Under the pieces are notes generated by a model, which did no database searches, was not told the origin of the DNA, and was given only the letters and a program-made list of their open reading frames with translations. Below are positions 59,501-64,000 of a stretch of DNA of 64,000 nt, in pieces. The stretch is from Polytrichum commune. Lineage: Eukaryota; Streptophyta; Polytrichopsida; Polytrichales; Polytrichaceae. Every line of letters starts with the position of its first letter. Position 1 is the stretch's first letter. Location of the stretch: the NCBI GenBank assembly GCA_950295325.1, contig OX485808.1, forward strand, positions 13,082,501-13,146,500, given 5' to 3'. Made by a program: the position numbers and the translations under genes.

Positions 59501-60130
59501 TGTATTGACTGGGAAGCAATGGTAAGACCATGGCATTTTTGTAGTGATGTTTTGTTGAGTTCTGGTTTTGGTTGCACTCACTTGTTGCTTGGGCTTTTCT
59601 AGGTTACGGTGGAGATGGTGGTGCAGATGGTGAGACCCATTGTGTTTTCAGGTGTTGTATATTGGATGGTTGGGTTCCAACCTCTTAAAGGAAAGTTTTT
59701 CATCTTCACTGGTTTCATGGTCTTGTGTCAGTTGTGTGCGACTTCGCTTGGCCTCATGACATCAGCGTTATGTCGTACAACAGACCTTTCGTTAACAGTG
59801 TTGCCCACAGTTCTCGAATTGAACCGACTCTTTGGAGGCTTCCTTTTGTCGCCCAAAAACCTCCCAAAGCATTTTGTGTGGCTTGATGCTCTCTCTTATG
59901 TGAAGTATACGTACATAGGAGTCTCTCTCAATGAGTTAGAAGGACTCCAAATCACATGCTTGCCTACCGAGCTTGTGAATGGTGTGTGCCAAGCCCCGAG
60001 TGGGCAACAGACTATCAGTGACCTAGGATTGAGTTATTTGAAACCTCGTGATTGTGCACTAATAATCATACTTTTCATCCTGGTTACTCAAGTTGTTGTG
60101 TACCTTGGTATCCGGTTTCTAAAACATTGA
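53583..60130 (+). CDS. ABCG: ABCG (WBC) half-transporter with long N-terminal extension (7 exons)
   Basis: Exons 53583-55033, 55349-55697, 56474-56615, 57206-57354, 57576-57758, 58487-58849 and 59603-60130 join in frame to 1054 aa. Residues 1 to about 470 are a Ser/Pro-rich, partly basic, disordered-looking region. The ATPase domain starts at LSWENLTVITKGKK, across the exon 1/2 join, which shows the extension belongs to this gene. Walker A GPSGSGKT is at 510-517, signature ISGGERKRV at 619-627, Walker B LLFLDE at 639-644 and the H-loop His in CTIHQPQ at 677. Exons 6-7 supply about six membrane helices (QSVVMALLIGGVFFQIG first, IIILFILVTQVVVYLGIRFL last). Domain order NBD-TMD is typical of ABCG. 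Such half-transporters work as dimers exporting lipids, hormones or secondary products; the substrate is unknown here. Oddities: DELTSG instead of DEPTSG after Walker B, and GFDS for GLDS in the D-loop. Usual half-size proteins are about 600-750 aa. Confidence 0.93.
55636..56060 (+). repeat. Tandem duplication of the ABCG exon 2 end and intron 2 start
   Basis: Bases 55636-55845 recur at 55862-56060 (offset 226). The second copy repeats the coding text of the exon end ('agttgaggatgtcattcgtg') with few changes, but its donor is 'gggataagt' in place of 'gaggtaagt', so the GT is lost. The copy lies in intron 2. Confidence 0.9.
56125..56445 (-). repeat. Dispersed 350-bp repeat, reversed copy in ABCG intron 2
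   Basis: Reverse complement of the family: 'agtgaatccaaatcatgatg', 'gctcaaatgaatatcttatt', 'gtcaaagtgaag', 'cacataggtccccct', 'cttagatccacacctaac', 'actcaaatata'. It ends about 30 bp before exon 3. Confidence 0.78.
56629..57020 (+). pseudogene. Two decayed copies of the ABCG exon 5 3' half in intron 3
   Basis: Exon 5 text at 57672-57765 ('tgatgacagcctcaaggatg' through 'cacagcaggtgaa') is repeated at about 56629-56725 and 56925-57015. Both copies keep the exon-donor order but carry indels and stops. The two copies are part of a tandem unit of about 293 bp that also includes 'agtgagaagct.catgcctg'. They precede the functional exons 4 and 5. Confidence 0.87.
58885..59425. repeat. Palindromic form of the dispersed repeat in ABCG intron 6
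   Basis: The left half (about 58920-59060: 'agcccacttctcc', 'gattagcaaatccaaatct', 'atcaaagtgaag') is the inverse of the right half (about 59230-59400: 'aatgaataagatattca', 'gagaagtggg', 'aacatttaagacctatgtac'). A central part matches the 5' half of the dispersed family. Confidence 0.75.
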
Positions 60131-60279
60131 GAATTTACATTGTCACTGCCTCATACATTGTAAGCAGCTTGTGTGTGGTCCGATTGTCTGAAAATTGTTC
60201 TATGCTAGGTTTTGAAACTAAGAGTTACATAGAGTTCAAGAGTTGAAAAACCAATACTGGAAATACTGGACTTTCAAGT

Positions 60280-60640
60280 ATTAAGGTTGAGCGGTCCTAA
60301 TTCGGTTACTTATCTTAGTTGGACACGTATATTTGAGTGGTGGGTGATTAGGTGCAGATCTAAGAACCAACACGTGAAAGACATGTGGTTGAAAGAGATT
60401 AGACTACGTGCTTAAAATTTGTCAAACCATTTTATTCTCAATAATCAACATACTTGGGAGGACCTATGTGGCCTTCTTATGGCTCACTGTCGGTGGACTT
60501 TGATAATTCATAACAAGATTAGTTTGAAAATTTTCTGGGATTTCATCATAGCTTCTTCATATGCATTCGCGGACGCACAGAAATTTTGACCTTGCAAATC
60601 CATATATAATCCTAGCATATGGTAGCAAACAACAAAAATC
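60280..60640 (+). repeat. Dispersed repeat fragment downstream of ABCG
   Basis: Begins like the 350-bp family ('cggttacttatcttag', 'atatttgagtggt', 'ctaagaacca', 'ttgaaagagatta') and then continues into the sequence shared with 51700-51850 ('atgtggccttcttatggctc'). Confidence 0.75.
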
Positions 60641-61051
60641 AACCAAATAAGGCCCATCTATGTTAGGTTTCACAGGTCCAGAGTAGGAGCAGCTGATGTG
60701 ATGTGAAGCTGTCAGTACTGAGAATTCATGCTTTAATTACCGTTGAGAAAAGTCCAATTCACGTGTACGGTGCCTGTTGGCATGCGGCGAACTGCATGAG
60801 TGTAAGTTAGGTACTGGCAAGAGGCCAATTGGAATTGCACCATCATGACGAGACTTTGGTGGTCACTGAGCCAGCAGTGTTTTTCCTGGCCTTTTCCCCC
60901 CCTTGCAGCCAGTGTGGCCCTGTTACACATGTACGTAGATAATCTGGCCACAATTTGGTGTTGTACGATACTTTCATAATTTCTCTATAAGTGACAAAAT
61001 CTGATGAATGTGATGTAGAAAATGAGGTTCTCAAGTTTTTCAATTCGCCTC
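60641..61051. other. Intergenic region
   Basis: Nothing recognised apart from short open frames without family features. Confidence 0.5.
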
Positions 61052-62489
61052 AGGGAGTGCACTACCGTAGTTTAATAGCAGATCCGGCACAAAATAATTC
61101 TAAAAATAGATGCCTAAAATTTTGGAAAATTATTGGCATTTTTTGCCGAATATAAAATTAATTATTTTTCAAAATTGCCAAAAAGTAAGAAATTTTTACT
61201 TCTCACTAGAGTTTTACTTACAGTGGAAGCATATGTGAATTTTGAAGGAGAGAAGGTGCTCCTTTTGTAATCAAGCTCACGTACATTAGTCCACAAAGAA
61301 TATGGGTTAAGAAGTAGCAAGACTCTAGGCGAGGCTTTTCAAATGTGTTGTACACAAATTTTTGGAGTCCAATTGAGCATAGAAGATGAAGTTTTATAGA
61401 ATTTTGTCCAACTAACAAAAGTTGAGAAATCAATCCTTCTTCCACCTCCAACAAGTTTTGTGTCAAAATAAGTCTTTATGCAAAAGATATGGACAAAACA
61501 TTGCAGCCGTGTAAAGATCAAAAAATTAAAATGCGTTCATAACAGTTTTTTGGAGCTCATTTGTGCATAGAAGATCAACTTTTTTGGAATTTTGTTGGTC
61601 TAAGAAAAGTTTAGAAATCAAGTAATATTTCACCTCCAACAAAGTTTATGTCATTTGAAGACTCTATGCAAAAGTTATGCGTGTTATAAAAATGACGTCT
61701 AACTAGGTGCTTCACCTCAAAGTTTACATATCCCATATGCATTGTTGAACACAACTCCACTCTACTTGCATAAAGCACAGAGCATTCTCAACTCTTAACT
61801 CACATCTTACTTGTCATTCAATGCAAGAGAGATGTACAAGATATAAGTTGAAATAGAAAATTAAAAATAAATGTAAGCCGAATTTTTAAAAATTAAGAGA
61901 GGAAATTGCCGAAAATATGAATATACTATTTTTAGGTGCCGAACCTACTTTTTGAACTTTAATTAAATATTAGGCAGCAAGTTGCCTAACCTGCTAGTAA
62001 ACTACGGTATTCATTAAAACCAAGCATCACGTGCGTGCATGCCCCTTAATAAAATACCCCTGTATACATTTTATTTTTGCTAAAATCAAGCAATATACTT
62101 ACAAATCTCATTGCTTCAAAATGCATTTCCATACGTACACAAGGGTCCAAAAACAAATACATAAATTGTATATAACATGTGTACAAATGTTTGGAAATTC
62201 AAAAATATGGCCCTATTATATGTATAATATCAAATCATGGATTTTTAGTTATAAAGTCGTTACTTAGTGGATGAAAAAACACATGATTCTTGGTCCAGGT
62301 CTGACTTGAACGCGTAAACGCGTAAATGCGTACTTTACATATATTTTTCTATAGCCTCATGTATATCTACTTCTTGCTTAATAGGAATATGTCTCTTGTA
62401 CGTACATTTTGTACATGCTTGTTTTAAATAATACCCCTTTTGTGCACCCACGTGTATAAATACAGTACTTGAACAGTGCACTCCCTGGA
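61052..62489. mobile_element. TIR element with flanking direct repeat, about 1.4 kb
   Basis: An 11-bp direct repeat, 'caattcgcctc', lies at 61041-61051 and 62490-62500. Inside it are inverted ends 'cagggagtgcact' (61051-61063) and 'agtgcactccctg' (62475-62487). The CAGGG end is hAT-like, but the direct repeat is longer than 8 bp. A second inverted pair ('taccgtagttta' at about 61063 and 'taaactacggta' ending near 62012) lies inside. The interior is AT-rich with no transposase. Confidence 0.65.
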
Positions 62490-62914
62490 CAATTCGCCTC
62501 TATTTTTTGGTTGTGTCAAGAAATTTGTGGTCACTGAAGTTTTTCCTTTGCAAATGACATGTCAGGCTGAGGTCGTTTGTTTTTGTCGTAATCGTCACCA
62601 CATTTTGACCTTGAAATTTCTTATTTAGCAGCTTTGTGTATTACTCTTTATTATCACTTGCATATATATCATTTTGACTGCCCTGTTCACAACAATGCAA
62701 AGGATGTTCAATTTTTTCCCCTTGGCAAGCATTTCTTGGCCTATGTGCTTGTTGTTGGTCATGGTGCACTTTCACTGTTTTCTGATAAGGTTGTTGTGCA
62801 TTAACTCTGGTATCTTAAAAACTGTGATATATGTATATATCTTGCATGTAAGCTACATTCTTGTGGGAGGAATGGTCAGTATCGAGAGAGATTGGATCTT
62901 GCAATGCTTAACGT

Positions 62915-63262
62915 AGGCATGCCTAACTCGGTCACTTATCATAATTAGACACCTATATTTGAGTGGCTCCAAGAACGGATACCAAAATGACATGTGTTGA
63001 AAAGAGATTGGTGTACTACGTGCGCATAATATGATAACCATGTAATCAATTTAATTAAAAGCACACCTATATGACCCTTTAATGAGCACAAGAATCTTCA
63101 CTTTAATAATGAGTAAGATATATTTTCATATAGCTCCGAAATATAAGAAAAGTAGTTACGGCCTTGGTTTGGATTTGTGAACCATCTCATTTTAATTGTG
63201 TGCTTTGTATCTTAAGAGAAGTGGGCTAGTAAGAAAAAAGTATTTATTTAAGACCCATCTAC
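62915..63262 (+). repeat. Dispersed 350-bp repeat, forward copy
   Basis: The fullest forward copy: 'aactcggtcacttatcataa', 'tatttgagtggctccaagaa', 'agaatcttcactttaata', 'ggccttggtttggatttgtg', 'agagaagtgggctag', ending 'taagacccatctaccttag'. Confidence 0.82.
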
Positions 63263-63756
63263 CTTAGTTTGTTGCATATAGGTGTAAGTTAATGTGTGCA
63301 CACTGAGTTGAGATTTCATTAAATAATTTAACAAGGCTTCTAATAGATGGCACGGCAACGGCCTTTAAAGAAATATAGAAGTTTAACACTTAGTGAACTT
63401 TTTTTTGGGTTTTTATCGCTCAAAACACTACACATTTTGTGTGGCAAGAATATCTGATTATGTTTTTTCCTCTTTTTGCATGGATGATATCGGTGAAATC
63501 TTCCTAGTTTTGGAAAAGTATTGCTCTATCTTGGATGAAAGTATGTAAATTATGCATGTAGTAGGGAAGTGCCGTATTCCAGATATGCAAATTTTCATCC
63601 TTGTCAATAATCCATCATGTGACATGTGTAAGTACTTACCACAATTAGTATCAGTCATACTTAAGCAAATAGGGTATTCGCACTTGACATACAATATCAA
63701 TATTCTACTAATTTACACATGCTTCGAATTCGTTGCAACTGATTTATTAAGCAACT
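63263..63756. other. Intergenic region
   Basis: No gene or repeat recognised. Confidence 0.5.
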
Positions 63757-63912
63757 GAGGGGCTGATCACACCGGCCAGCTCAGACACCATCCGTCGGCA
63801 TCTCCAGCTGTAATAATGTGAAAAGTGGTGGACCAACATCTACTTTAGAACACATTCCCCAGCAATTTCACGGCTAGAATCAGACGGAAAGTTTGGTGTG
63901 ATCGGGGCATGA
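63757..63912. mobile_element. Possible small MITE
   Basis: Short inverted ends: 'gggctgatcacacc' on the left and 'ggtgtgatcggggc' on the right, with a weaker 'ccgtc'/'gacgg' pairing inside. About 155 bp, non-coding. Evidence is limited to the inverted ends. Confidence 0.4.
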
Positions 63913-64000
63913 GGGTTAACTTAGAACCGATGCCAACATTCTAACTTCATCGTGTCCAAAGAAGATTTTGTATTTTAACATACTGCAAAGCTCAGTTCTC

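Overview
This is nuclear DNA of a land plant. The evidence is intron-rich genes with GT/AG junctions, N-terminal plastid or organelle targeting extensions, a plant-type half-size ABCG transporter, a eukaryotic tRNA gene with A and B boxes, and a dense load of decayed plant transposons. The lineage cannot be fixed from the sequence alone; a spore-bearing plant is possible, but I would not commit to it. I recognise six protein genes, one tRNA gene and many non-coding repeats. Layout from left to right: 0-12.7 kb is gene-free and holds a LINE relic, a minisatellite, two small TIR elements, a tRNA-derived SINE and a dispersed 350-bp repeat. 12.76-17.28 kb is a four-exon gene for a predicted plastid protein of unknown function; its first intron is a tandem repeat with higher-order structure and its third intron holds 5S-rRNA-derived element copies. 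19.4-20.6 kb is an intronless aspartate-semialdehyde dehydrogenase gene, followed by a triplicated 400-bp segment. 22.8 kb is tRNA-Leu(CAA). 24.7-25.8 kb is an intronless M41-type metalloprotease-like plastid protein gene, with duplications on both sides. 29.6-42.4 kb (minus) is a 26-exon organellar valyl-tRNA synthetase gene. 43.7-45.25 kb is a foldback element with TIRs of about 300 bp and an 8-bp target duplication. 47.0-52.4 kb (minus) is a 10-exon organelle-targeted YchF-type GTPase gene. 53.6-60.1 kb is a seven-exon ABCG half-transporter gene with an unusually long N-terminal extension. 60.1-64 kb is repeats only. I reassembled the four split genes by hand from splice sites; reading frames close exactly in each (ValRS 1023 aa, YchF 445 aa, ABCG 1054 aa, plastid protein about 395 aa). 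Five of the six proteins are predicted to act in plastids or mitochondria: amino-acid biosynthesis, proteolysis or thylakoid formation, organellar translation (ValRS, YchF), and one unknown. Whether this clustering means anything is untested. The most striking overall signal is local micro-duplication: nearly every gene carries 2-8 tandem copies of a segment in an intron or flank. These include broken copies of its own exon ends (ABCG exons 2 and 5, YchF exon 1, ValRS exon 14, the protease 3' end). The other notable find is a short dispersed element whose head aligns with plant 5S rRNA, resembling a Cassandra-type TRIM or a 5S-derived SINE.
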